From CAYUYM01 sp964449305 (GTDB lineage: Bacteria > Bacteroidota > Ignavibacteria > SZUA-365 > CAYQST01), in the NCBI GenBank assembly GCA_964449305.1, contig CAYUYM010000044.1, forward strand, positions 1-19,718: a stretch of 19,718 bases of DNA. Direction: 5' to 3'. The notes under the pieces were generated by a model that saw only the letters and a program-made list of their open reading frames with translations, searched no databases and was not told the DNA's origin. A program made the translations under genes and the position numbers. This document shows, in pieces, positions 1 to 7,129 of this stretch. Every line of letters starts with the position of its first letter. Position 1 is the first letter of the stretch.

Positions 1-330
1 GATGAGGCGCTGCAACTCCAGGACGTGGAGTCGTGGTGCACCACCGGCCTCGGCCTGGTAGCCCGCGTCGCCGCGGATCCGCTGGTCGCCGCCGCTGCAG
101 AAGGCCCACTTCCCGTCCTTCGACGGGCCCTCGCCGGTGAGCAGCACCACGCCGATGGCGGTGTCGATGGCACACAGCCGGAATGCGTCGAGCAGCTCAT
201 CGAGCGTCTCCGGCCGGAATGCGTTGCGGACCTCGGGGCGGTTGATGGCGATGCGGGCAATGCCGGCGCCGTTCGTCCTGAAGGTGATGTCCGTGTAGGG
301 TTTGATGTCCTGCCAGTGCTGTGAAGTCAT
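1..330 (-). CDS. menB: 1,4-dihydroxy-2-naphthoyl-CoA synthase MenB (N-terminal part, cut by the window edge)
   Basis: MenB is the crotonase-fold enzyme that closes the second ring of the naphthoquinone, turning O-succinylbenzoyl-CoA into 1,4-dihydroxy-2-naphthoyl-CoA in cytoplasmic menaquinone synthesis. Translating the minus strand from ATG at 330 gives 110 residues that stay open to position 1, so the C-terminal part, usually well over half of the protein, lies outside. Diagnostic features are the crotonase opening INRPEVRNAF (residues 29-38) and the MenB signature DGKWAFCSGGDQ (72-83), which carries the oxyanion-hole glycine and separates MenB from other enoyl-CoA hydratases. It starts 27 bases after the menDH stop and is the third gene of the men operon. 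No Shine-Dalgarno-like sequence precedes the ATG, so translation may depend on the upstream gene. The family assignment is secure. Confidence 0.95.
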   Translation of the reverse strand, partial: MTSQHWQDIKPYTDITFRTNGAGIARIAINRPEVRNAFRPETLDELLDAFRLCAIDTAIGVVLLTGEGPSKDGKWAFCSGGDQRIRGDAGYQAEAGGAPRLHVLELQRLI

Positions 331-357
331 GGTGTCGTTGCGTGTGGTGGTGAAACA

Positions 358-3069
358 TCAGGTGGTGGCGGCATCCACACCGGCCCAGAAGCGTTCGAGC
401 TCGGCATGAAGCAGTGTTGGTGCGTCGGTCAGGATGTCGTGCCCTGCGCGTGGAAGCACGACGGACTGGAGGGACGGCAGCCGTTCGGCCATGCGGGCCA
501 CAATGTCCGTGTAATGCGTGTCCTCGGCGCCGGTGATGCAGAGGATGGGAATGGTGAGTCCGGGGAGCAGATGCCACAGTGGCTGCTGCGCCCCCTGCCC
601 CATGCCCAGCAGGCTTCCGGCGAGTCCGTGAGCACTCTGACTCCAGCGGTCGGCGGAGAGGCAGTCGATGGCCCGTGCGTCTCGGGAGGATCCCTTCAGC
701 ATGGGATGGCGGTTCCATGCATCAAGGAACCACGCCAGACCCTTCGACACGATGTCCTCCGCGAGCTGCTGATCGAGCCCGGCGCGATGGAGGCGCTTCT
801 CCTCGTCCCCGATTCCGGGACCTGCACTGATGGCCGCGAGGGAGGTGAAGTGCCCCGGGTGATGGAGGGCGAGATACAGGGCCAGCCGCCCCCCCATCGA
901 GTAGCCGGCAAGGTGGGGCTTCTGGATGCCCATGGAATCCAGCGCATCAAGGACGCAGGCGGCCTGATACTCCATCGAGTAGGCCTCGGGATCCTCGGCA
1001 TATCGGGGAGAGGGGGACTGACCGTGCCCCATGAGGTCGATCGCATAGAAGTCCCGGACGTTTCCGCACTGCGGGGTGATGGCCGACCAGGATTCGCTGG
1101 AGCGTGTGAAGCCGTGCAGCAGCACCACCGGGCGTCCCGGTGTGGGGCACGGGCGTGTGGATCGCCTCCATGCGAGCCCTCTCCGGCGTTCGGGGGGCGT
1201 CGGCTCCACCGCCAGCCCCTGAAGGAAATCGTCCACCACATCGCGGACACCGCGGACGGTGGCCCTGCGCCAGGCCAGGCTCGTGGCCATGTCGATGCGC
1301 ACCTCGATGACGCGGATGCGCTTCTTCGAGGGGAGATCGAAGCCGGAGACGGCGTCCTGCGATCTGCCCATGTCGCGCAGGGCCTGGGCATGGTTGTCAT
1401 CGTTGGTGATGGCGAAGGCGGGGATGCCGAGCGCCGAGGTGACCGCGGCGACGCTCAGGCCATGCGGTGTGATGAAATGCCTCGTGCATTCCGGTTCGAA
1501 CCCGGCGATGGGAAGCGTGCCGAAGATCTCGCCCCCGTCGTTGTTGAGCACGAAGACGGTGAGGTCGAAGCCGGTGAGGGTGGATGATGCGAGGATCTCC
1601 AGATCGTGGAGAAAGGCCAGATCGCCGGTGATGAGCACGGTGCGCCGCTGGATCTGTGTGGCCACACCGAAGGCGGTGGAGGTGACCCCATCAATGCCGG
1701 AGATGCCGCGGTTGCAGAAGAGGTCGATCTGCGGGGCGGCCTTGAGAAAGGTCTCGAGATCGCGAAGGGGCATGCTGTTGGAGACGACCACGGCGGCGCC
1801 CTGCGGGAGCAGCATGGGCAGGATGTGCCAGAAGGCAGCCTGCAGGCCCTCGCCCCCGATGGATGTGAGTGACACGAGTTCCTCCTGGGCGCGGCGGTCG
1901 AGCTGCGTGAGCGTGTCTCGCCACCGTGCATCAATGCCCGCGGCAATGGCCCTGAGGTGGCTGCACACGAGCGCTTCGAACACCTGCACACGCGGCGCCT
2001 GGATCTGCATCGACACGACGAACTCGGGATCGACACGACGCCCGGGGTCGGTGATGGAGAACACGGGCATGCCCGCGCAGGAGGCGATGAACTGCTGCAG
2101 CGCGGTGATGGTGGGATGCTCACCCAGAAGGATGAGGAGATCCGGCCGCATGCGTTCGAGGAACAGCGGACTGCGGACAAGGATGTCGCCACAGTTCAGG
2201 ATGAGCGGATGATCATCGCCCGTGAAGCGGAGACCGGAGGTCGCCTCGGCGAACACGGGGATGCCCAGGGCATCGATGCAGCGCATCATGTGGCGGGCGT
2301 CGCTCGTGTGCCGGTTCTCCGGGCCGGCGATGATGAGCGGGCGGCGGGCCCGGCGGAGTGCGCCCGCAAGGCGGGCGACGGCCCCGTGATCGGGCTGCAT
2401 ACCGGAGGTGACGATGTCCGTGAACGGACGCCCATCCCGGCGCCCGAACAGGCCGAAGCGCTGCCCGGCGTCCATGAGCGTGGTCATGGCCCGCCGGTCG
2501 GGATCGACGGGCAGGGGCTCGAGCGGCTTGTCGAAGGGGACGTTCACATGGACGGGCCCGCCCGAGGATCCAAGGCAGGCTGCGAACGCACGGCAGACTG
2601 CGGAGCGCAGATAGCGGAGGGAGGCATCGGTGATGGCGGGGCGGGCGGTTTCGTGGAACCAGCGGACGTGCCCGTTGAACAGGTCGCGCTGGCGCATCGT
2701 TTGGAGCGCTCCGGCATCCTGCAGCTCGGCCGGGCGGTCGGCGGTGAGGAGCAGAAGCGGGGTGGCGGTGGCCGCGGCCTCACACACTGCGGGGAGGTGG
2801 TTGGCCGCCGCCGTCCCGGATGTGCAGATGACGGCCGTCGGCATGCCCGACACCTTGGCCGCTCCAAGTGCAAAGAACGCGGCCGATCGCTCGTCGAGGA
2901 TGGTGGTCAGCTCGATGTCCGGATGACGCGCAAAGGCGAGCATGAGCGGTGTGGAACGGGATCCCGGCGAGGCCACCGCACGCCGAAGCCCGCAGCGCGC
3001 GAGCTCGTCCACAAGGATGTTGGCCCAGAGGGTGTTCGCATTGGGCGAGGATTCGATGATGGCGTTCAT
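358..3069 (-). CDS. menD: MenD-MenH fusion: SEPHCHC synthase / SHCHC synthase
   Basis: A 903-residue protein covering two consecutive menaquinone steps. Residues 1 to about 600 are MenD, the thiamine-diphosphate enzyme that joins isochorismate and 2-oxoglutarate to SEPHCHC. It shows SPGSRSTPL (34-42), DERSAAFFALG (59-69, with E60 as the expected cofactor-activating glutamate) and the ThDP/metal motif GDLAFLHD (482-489) followed by NNDGG. After a short arginine- and proline-rich linker, residues from about 645 onward form MenH, the alpha/beta hydrolase that removes pyruvate to give SHCHC. It shows the oxyanion motif HGF (652-654), nucleophile S724 in GYSMGGR, and D850 and H877 as the rest of the triad, with spacing close to E. 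coli MenH. The start at 3069 is preceded by AGAGGTG. An in-frame extension upstream overlaps menF and looks non-coding. menF ends 10 bases before it. MenD-MenH joining resembles part of plant PHYLLO (MenF-MenD-MenC-MenH). Confidence 0.95.
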   Translation of the reverse strand: MNAIIESSPNANTLWANILVDELARCGLRRAVASPGSRSTPLMLAFARHPDIELTTILDERSAAFFALGAAKVSGMPTAVICTSGTAAANHLPAVCEAAATATPLLLLTADRPAELQDAGALQTMRQRDLFNGHVRWFHETARPAITDASLRYLRSAVCRAFAACLGSSGGPVHVNVPFDKPLEPLPVDPDRRAMTTLMDAGQRFGLFGRRDGRPFTDIVTSGMQPDHGAVARLAGALRRARRPLIIAGPENRHTSDARHMMRCIDALGIPVFAEATSGLRFTGDDHPLILNCGDILVRSPLFLERMRPDLLILLGEHPTITALQQFIASCAGMPVFSITDPGRRVDPEFVVSMQIQAPRVQVFEALVCSHLRAIAAGIDARWRDTLTQLDRRAQEELVSLTSIGGEGLQAAFWHILPMLLPQGAAVVVSNSMPLRDLETFLKAAPQIDLFCNRGISGIDGVTSTAFGVATQIQRRTVLITGDLAFLHDLEILASSTLTGFDLTVFVLNNDGGEIFGTLPIAGFEPECTRHFITPHGLSVAAVTSALGIPAFAITNDDNHAQALRDMGRSQDAVSGFDLPSKKRIRVIEVRIDMATSLAWRRATVRGVRDVVDDFLQGLAVEPTPPERRRGLAWRRSTRPCPTPGRPVVLLHGFTRSSESWSAITPQCGNVRDFYAIDLMGHGQSPSPRYAEDPEAYSMEYQAACVLDALDSMGIQKPHLAGYSMGGRLALYLALHHPGHFTSLAAISAGPGIGDEEKRLHRAGLDQQLAEDIVSKGLAWFLDAWNRHPMLKGSSRDARAIDCLSADRWSQSAHGLAGSLLGMGQGAQQPLWHLLPGLTIPILCITGAEDTHYTDIVARMAERLPSLQSVVLPRAGHDILTDAPTLLHAELERFWAGVDAATT

Positions 3070-3079
3070 GGTGCACCTC

Positions 3080-4345
3080 TCATAATGCGTCGAAGATGGC
3101 ATGCGCCTTGGCGCGTGTTTCACGAAGCTCCTCCTCCACGCGGGAATCGACCATGATGCCCGCACCGGCGTGCAGGCGGGCGGTCGCCCCGCGGATGAGG
3201 GCGGTGCGCAGGGCGACAGCGGCCTCGCCATCCCCTGTGCCGTTGAACCAGCCGATGAAGCCGGAATAGAGTCCACGGTCGAAGCCCTCGACACGGCGGA
3301 TCAGCCGCCGCGCGTGTTCGCGGGGATGACCGCACACCGCCGGTGTGGGATGCAGCCGGGCCGCAACATCGGGCAGCCCCAGCCCCGGTCGCAGGGCGGC
3401 CTCGAGCGGCGTGCGCAGATGGGTGACGGTGGGCAGCTCCAGGGCGTGCGCCTCACCGATGTGCACGGGGCCGTCGCTGCACGCCGCGAGGCCGCGCCGC
3501 ACGCCGCGCACCACGCTGGCATGCTCACGGGTGTTCTTCCCCGTCGCGAGCTCAGCCTGCACGGCATCCGCAGAAGCAGGCCGGCTGCCGGCCAGCGCCT
3601 CGCTCAACGCCCGCCCCTGCTCCACGCGGGCCAGGCGCTCCGGTGTGGCGGAGAGGAACACGGCATCGCCTTCCGCGATGGCCAGAACAAAACTCGTCGG
3701 ATTCCTGCGCAGCACCGCATTCATAAGCCGGGGTGCATCCAGCGCCGTGCGGAAGCGCACGTCGACACTCCGCGCAAGCACCACCTTGGCCACCACGCCC
3801 GCCTCGAGGGCGGTCAACCCCTGACGCACGGCTGCGGCGAATGCGTCGTCGTGCCAGTCCACATCCGTGATCTCCGCGGCGCGTCCCGACGGTCGGCGGG
3901 CGGCGCGGCGCAGAGCCTCCTCCCAGGCATCCCGCGCCTCGCGGGATCCGGGAACGTGCGCGGGGATGTCGAGTTCGGAACCCCCGGGCGACCAGCGGAG
4001 CAGACCGCCGGGGATGTGTGCGCTGATGCCGCCGAGCCCCCGCCATTCCTCTGCGGGCAGCCGGCCAGGATCGAAGGCGCAGCGGATGAAAGCCGTCGTC
4101 CGCACGCGCGCGTCGTCCCGCCTCCGGGCGAGAAGCACCTCCGGCAGCGCGGCGAGGCGCCGACGCCAGCCGCGACCCGGTCCGATGGTCACGCGGGCGG
4201 ATGCGCCCCACCCCAGCATGGCCTCACGGCCGGGTGCCTGCCAGAACCAGACAGGGTGACATCCGAGCGCAACCAGCTCCCCGAACAGCCGTACAGGCGT
4301 TCGTGCATCATGAAATCCGCTTGCGGCCGTGATCTGATCCTGCAT
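3080..4345 (-). CDS. menF: Isochorismate synthase MenF
   Basis: MenF isomerises chorismate to isochorismate, the committed step from the shikimate pathway into menaquinone. The 421-residue product has a weakly conserved N-terminal half and a canonical chorismate-binding C-terminal domain. Visible are AKVVLAR with K187 as the expected general base, FLSATPERL with E236 as the general acid (49 residues apart, as in E. coli MenF), LAGSRP, LPTVTHLRTPL, LHPTPAVCGHP, GFDRGLYSGFIGW and the C-terminal GAGIMVDSRVEEELRETRAK. The threonine common in the LAGT motif is serine here. Salicylate and anthranilate synthases share the fold, but the menD and menB neighbours settle the role. It is the first gene of the minus-strand operon. 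The ATG at 4345 has only a weak upstream GGA, and the gene is transcribed away from the aro-type fusion gene across a 140-base spacer. Confidence 0.95.
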   Translation of the reverse strand: MQDQITAASGFHDARTPVRLFGELVALGCHPVWFWQAPGREAMLGWGASARVTIGPGRGWRRRLAALPEVLLARRRDDARVRTTAFIRCAFDPGRLPAEEWRGLGGISAHIPGGLLRWSPGGSELDIPAHVPGSREARDAWEEALRRAARRPSGRAAEITDVDWHDDAFAAAVRQGLTALEAGVVAKVVLARSVDVRFRTALDAPRLMNAVLRRNPTSFVLAIAEGDAVFLSATPERLARVEQGRALSEALAGSRPASADAVQAELATGKNTREHASVVRGVRRGLAACSDGPVHIGEAHALELPTVTHLRTPLEAALRPGLGLPDVAARLHPTPAVCGHPREHARRLIRRVEGFDRGLYSGFIGWFNGTGDGEAAVALRTALIRGATARLHAGAGIMVDSRVEEELRETRAKAHAIFDAL

Positions 4346-4485
4346 GCACGTGGTCCATTGTGGTACAACTGTCTGCTGGTGTTCGTGACAACCATTTCGA
4401 GAACATTCACACGGAGAAATCTACAAATGTTTCGGGAAATGACGATGTGGCTTGCCATGCATCATCCCCCTCGGCAAATTTGCAC
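4346..4485. promoter_or_regulatory. Divergent intergenic region between menF and the shikimate-pathway fusion
   Basis: This 140-base spacer is AT-richer than its surroundings and must hold the promoters of both divergent transcription units. On the minus strand TTGTCA (near 4391-4386) resembles a -35 box, but no good -10 follows at 17 bases. TAGATTTC on the minus strand is one base off the Bacteroidota -7 element TAnnTTTG. Neither is convincing alone. The plus-strand frame of the fusion gene is open upstream to a GTG at 4360, but the intervening sequence has no recognisable domain content, so I treat it as untranslated. Confidence 0.4.
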
Positions 4486-7062
4486 ATGATCCAATCCGAC
4501 GCACTCCATGGACGCCGCGGCGGCCGACACATCCTCCTCATCGGGCACCGCACGGCCGGCAAGACGACGCTCGGTTCCCTCCTCGCCGCGCGCCTTGGCT
4601 CGCCCTTCATCGATGTCGATGCCCGCATCGAGGCCGCCACCGGCGCGCCCTGCGCCACGCTCGCCCGGAGAGACGAGGCCTCCTTCCGCCGCGTCGAGCA
4701 GGCGACGATCACGGACATCGTGCAGTCCACCACACCCGCGGTCATCGCCTGCGGCGCGGGGATGGCGCCCATCCCCGTCGGTCACCTCACCATTGCGATC
4801 CACCGCGAGGGCTGGGAGGACAGCGCCCGTGCCCTGCGGGGGCCCCTTCGCGATGCGCTGTCGAACGACGAGGAGATGGCGTGGATGCGCGCCACACGCA
4901 CGCCGCGCTATCATGCCGCCGCCCATGCCCGGCTGCACATCGCACGGGGGACCCCGGTCGACCGCGCGCTCGGCGACCTCATGCAGCTCGTGCGCATGGC
5001 CTCCTGCTTCCCCCAATCCCTCATGGCGCCCGCGTCTTGGCTGGTGCCACGCAGCACGCCAGCCCTGGCCCGCGCCGAGGCGGATGCCCGGCTCATGGGA
5101 TGCGCCGGCGTCGAGATCCGCAGCGACATCATGGACACGCAGCCGGTCGGCACCCCCTGGCTCGCCTCACTCCGCACACCCGACCCGGACTTCCTTCTGC
5201 GCCATCACGGGGCCCGTGCCTTCGACTGCGACATCCGCTTCCTGGGGCAGCTCAGGCTCGACGGGCTGGAACCCCGCCCGCTGATCCTCTCCCTGCACCC
5301 CGACGTCTGCACCCCCGGCGACATCGACGCACTCGGGGACGCCCTGCACCACGTCCGAACGCGCCACCCGGAATTCGCGCGTGAGCTCTCCTGGAAGTAC
5401 GCCCCGCGCATCAGCTCGTGGCGGCAGCTCCGCGCCTGCCTCGCGTCCGTCGACCCCCTGCGCGATGCCGAACCCGCAGGCACCTTTCTGCCGCAGGGCG
5501 GGAACTGGTACTGGCTGCGAATCATCCTGGCCAACAGCAGCAACCGCTGGAACTACATCCACGTGCATGACGGCGACGATGCGGGGGATGCGCCTCTGCC
5601 GCCGGATTTCCCACTGCTCCTGCCGCACGCCCTGCCAGCATCCCCGGCGGAGCTGTCCGGCCTCATCGGCCTCCCCGTCTCGCAGTCCATCGGCGACATG
5701 TGGCACCGTGTCCTCGCGGATGCGGATCCCGCTCCGCCCTCCTCCTACGTGAAGATCCCCGTGGCGGAGGAGGATGTGGATGCGGCCCTGGGAGTCCTGA
5801 CCACGGTTGGTGTGACGGGGCTTTCCGTCACCGCACCCCTGAAGCGTGTGGTGGCCGAATCGACCCGTGTGGACAACCCCGACCGCCTGCCCGCGGGCAA
5901 CACCCTGACGCGGTGTGACGGACGCTGGGTGCTGTCGGACACGGACGAGGCGGGCATGGATGCCGCGCTCGCCGCCGTGGAGGCGGAGGGCGTGGGACCG
6001 GGGCGGGCGTGGATCTTTGGCAGCGGCGGCGTGGTTCCCGCCGTGGAGCGCGCCCTGGCATCCCGCGGATGGACACCGGTGGCACGCGTGCAGCCCCGCA
6101 CCGGCTGGCGCGGCGAGGAAGCGGCGGATCTCATCGTCAATGCCGCCGGGCCGGCCGCGCCCGCAGCGCAGGGCGCCCCCGCCTGCCGAGCATGGCTCGA
6201 CCTCCACCACCGCGATGCACAACCTCCGCCACACACTGCCTGTGCATACCACAACGGACGGATCTTCTTCGAGGCCCAGGCTGCCGCCCAGCGCACACTG
6301 TGGCGCGACGAGGCGGGGAGGCGCGCAGCAGCAGCCGATGCCATCGCCGCCTCCATCCCCGACGCGGTGCGCGATGAGGCGCTGCCGGCACTGCACGCGC
6401 TTCTGCGCCGCTTCCCGCTGCGGAACTTCTCCGTGGACATCGACGCGCATCGGCGGCTTGAGCTCACCACGGCGCGGGATGTGGAGGAACTCATCGGCTC
6501 CATCACCGAGGACGAATTCCGTGTCGATGAGCAGCTCCCGTACTGGGCCGAGCTCTGGCATTCCGCCATCGCCGTGGCCGGCACCATTGCCGATGCGCCC
6601 GGCATGGTGCGTCGGCACGAGGTGCTGGAGGTGGGCTGCGGTCTGGGCGTCCCCGGCATCGTCGCGGCCCTCTGCGGGGCGCAGGTCACCTTCACCGACA
6701 ACGACCCGCTCGCCCTCCACGCAGCACGCATCAACCTGCTGCGCAACGCCCCCGGCGCGGAGGCGTCCTTCCACCTCCAGGATTTCCGCCGACCGCCACG
6801 CCGCACCTGGCCCGTCATCATCGCCGCCGACGTGCTCTACGAGCGGCGCTACCTCGACCCCTTCGCTGAATTCCTGAGGGGCGCGCTCGCGCCGGACGGC
6901 ATCGTCGTCCTCGCCGAACCCAACCGATCCATCGCCGAATCCTTCTTCACGGCCATCATCAGCCGCGGCTTCCGCATCGAGAGCCGTGTGCGGGAGGCGG
7001 GCCTGCACGGACGCACCGTGGCCGTGGGCATCCACCTCCTCCGGCATGCCGGCACGCAGTGA
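4486..7062 (+). CDS. Four-domain fusion: shikimate kinase / type I 3-dehydroquinate dehydratase / shikimate dehydrogenase / SAM methyltransferase
   Basis: An 858-residue cytoplasmic protein. Residues 14-180 are a shikimate kinase: Walker A GHRTAGKT (20-27), FIDVD (41-45), EASFRRVE (64-71, with R68 as the expected shikimate-binding arginine) and a GAG variant (90-92) of the usual GGG. Residues 195-385 resemble type I DHQ dehydratase: VEIRSD (209-214), LSLH with H271, and K304 as the likely Schiff-base lysine. The equivalent of E86 and the C-terminal substrate loop look altered. Residues 390-610 are shikimate dehydrogenase: LPVSQS (396-401), catalytic K453 in TAPLK, N472, D487 in DTDEAG, the nucleotide motif GSGG (512-515) and QAAAQ (598-602). 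From about 640 a Methyltransf_16/METTL-like domain follows, with LPYWAELW (684-691), EVGCGLG (715-721) and AADVLYER. The ATG at 4486 is chosen just before the kinase fold; its Shine-Dalgarno is weak. Kinase-dehydratase-dehydrogenase is the order of the AROM C-terminal half. Function of the methyltransferase is unknown. Confidence 0.85.
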   Translation: MIQSDALHGRRGGRHILLIGHRTAGKTTLGSLLAARLGSPFIDVDARIEAATGAPCATLARRDEASFRRVEQATITDIVQSTTPAVIACGAGMAPIPVGHLTIAIHREGWEDSARALRGPLRDALSNDEEMAWMRATRTPRYHAAAHARLHIARGTPVDRALGDLMQLVRMASCFPQSLMAPASWLVPRSTPALARAEADARLMGCAGVEIRSDIMDTQPVGTPWLASLRTPDPDFLLRHHGARAFDCDIRFLGQLRLDGLEPRPLILSLHPDVCTPGDIDALGDALHHVRTRHPEFARELSWKYAPRISSWRQLRACLASVDPLRDAEPAGTFLPQGGNWYWLRIILANSSNRWNYIHVHDGDDAGDAPLPPDFPLLLPHALPASPAELSGLIGLPVSQSIGDMWHRVLADADPAPPSSYVKIPVAEEDVDAALGVLTTVGVTGLSVTAPLKRVVAESTRVDNPDRLPAGNTLTRCDGRWVLSDTDEAGMDAALAAVEAEGVGPGRAWIFGSGGVVPAVERALASRGWTPVARVQPRTGWRGEEAADLIVNAAGPAAPAAQGAPACRAWLDLHHRDAQPPPHTACAYHNGRIFFEAQAAAQRTLWRDEAGRRAAAADAIAASIPDAVRDEALPALHALLRRFPLRNFSVDIDAHRRLELTTARDVEELIGSITEDEFRVDEQLPYWAELWHSAIAVAGTIADAPGMVRRHEVLEVGCGLGVPGIVAALCGAQVTFTDNDPLALHAARINLLRNAPGAEASFHLQDFRRPPRRTWPVIIAADVLYERRYLDPFAEFLRGALAPDGIVVLAEPNRSIAESFFTAIISRGFRIESRVREAGLHGRTVAVGIHLLRHAGTQ

Positions 7063-7129
7063 GCGCGTTCGTCCGCATGCGTCTTCCATTCCCCACGTTT
7101 CGGATCACTCCCTTCCCCACCGCAGCCCC

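Noticed and set aside
3070..3294. In-frame extension of menD upstream of 3069
   Set aside because: It overlaps the conserved C-terminal coding region of menF, contains no MenD-like sequence, and a Shine-Dalgarno AGAGGTG supports the start at 3069.
5167..7089. A 640-codon open frame on the minus strand across the shikimate fusion gene, and similar long antisense frames at 7874-9247 and 9777-11201
   Set aside because: Long antisense frames are expected in GC-rich coding DNA. Their translations are rich in His, Gly, Arg and Val, show no domain motif, and lie opposite genes with clear conserved motifs.
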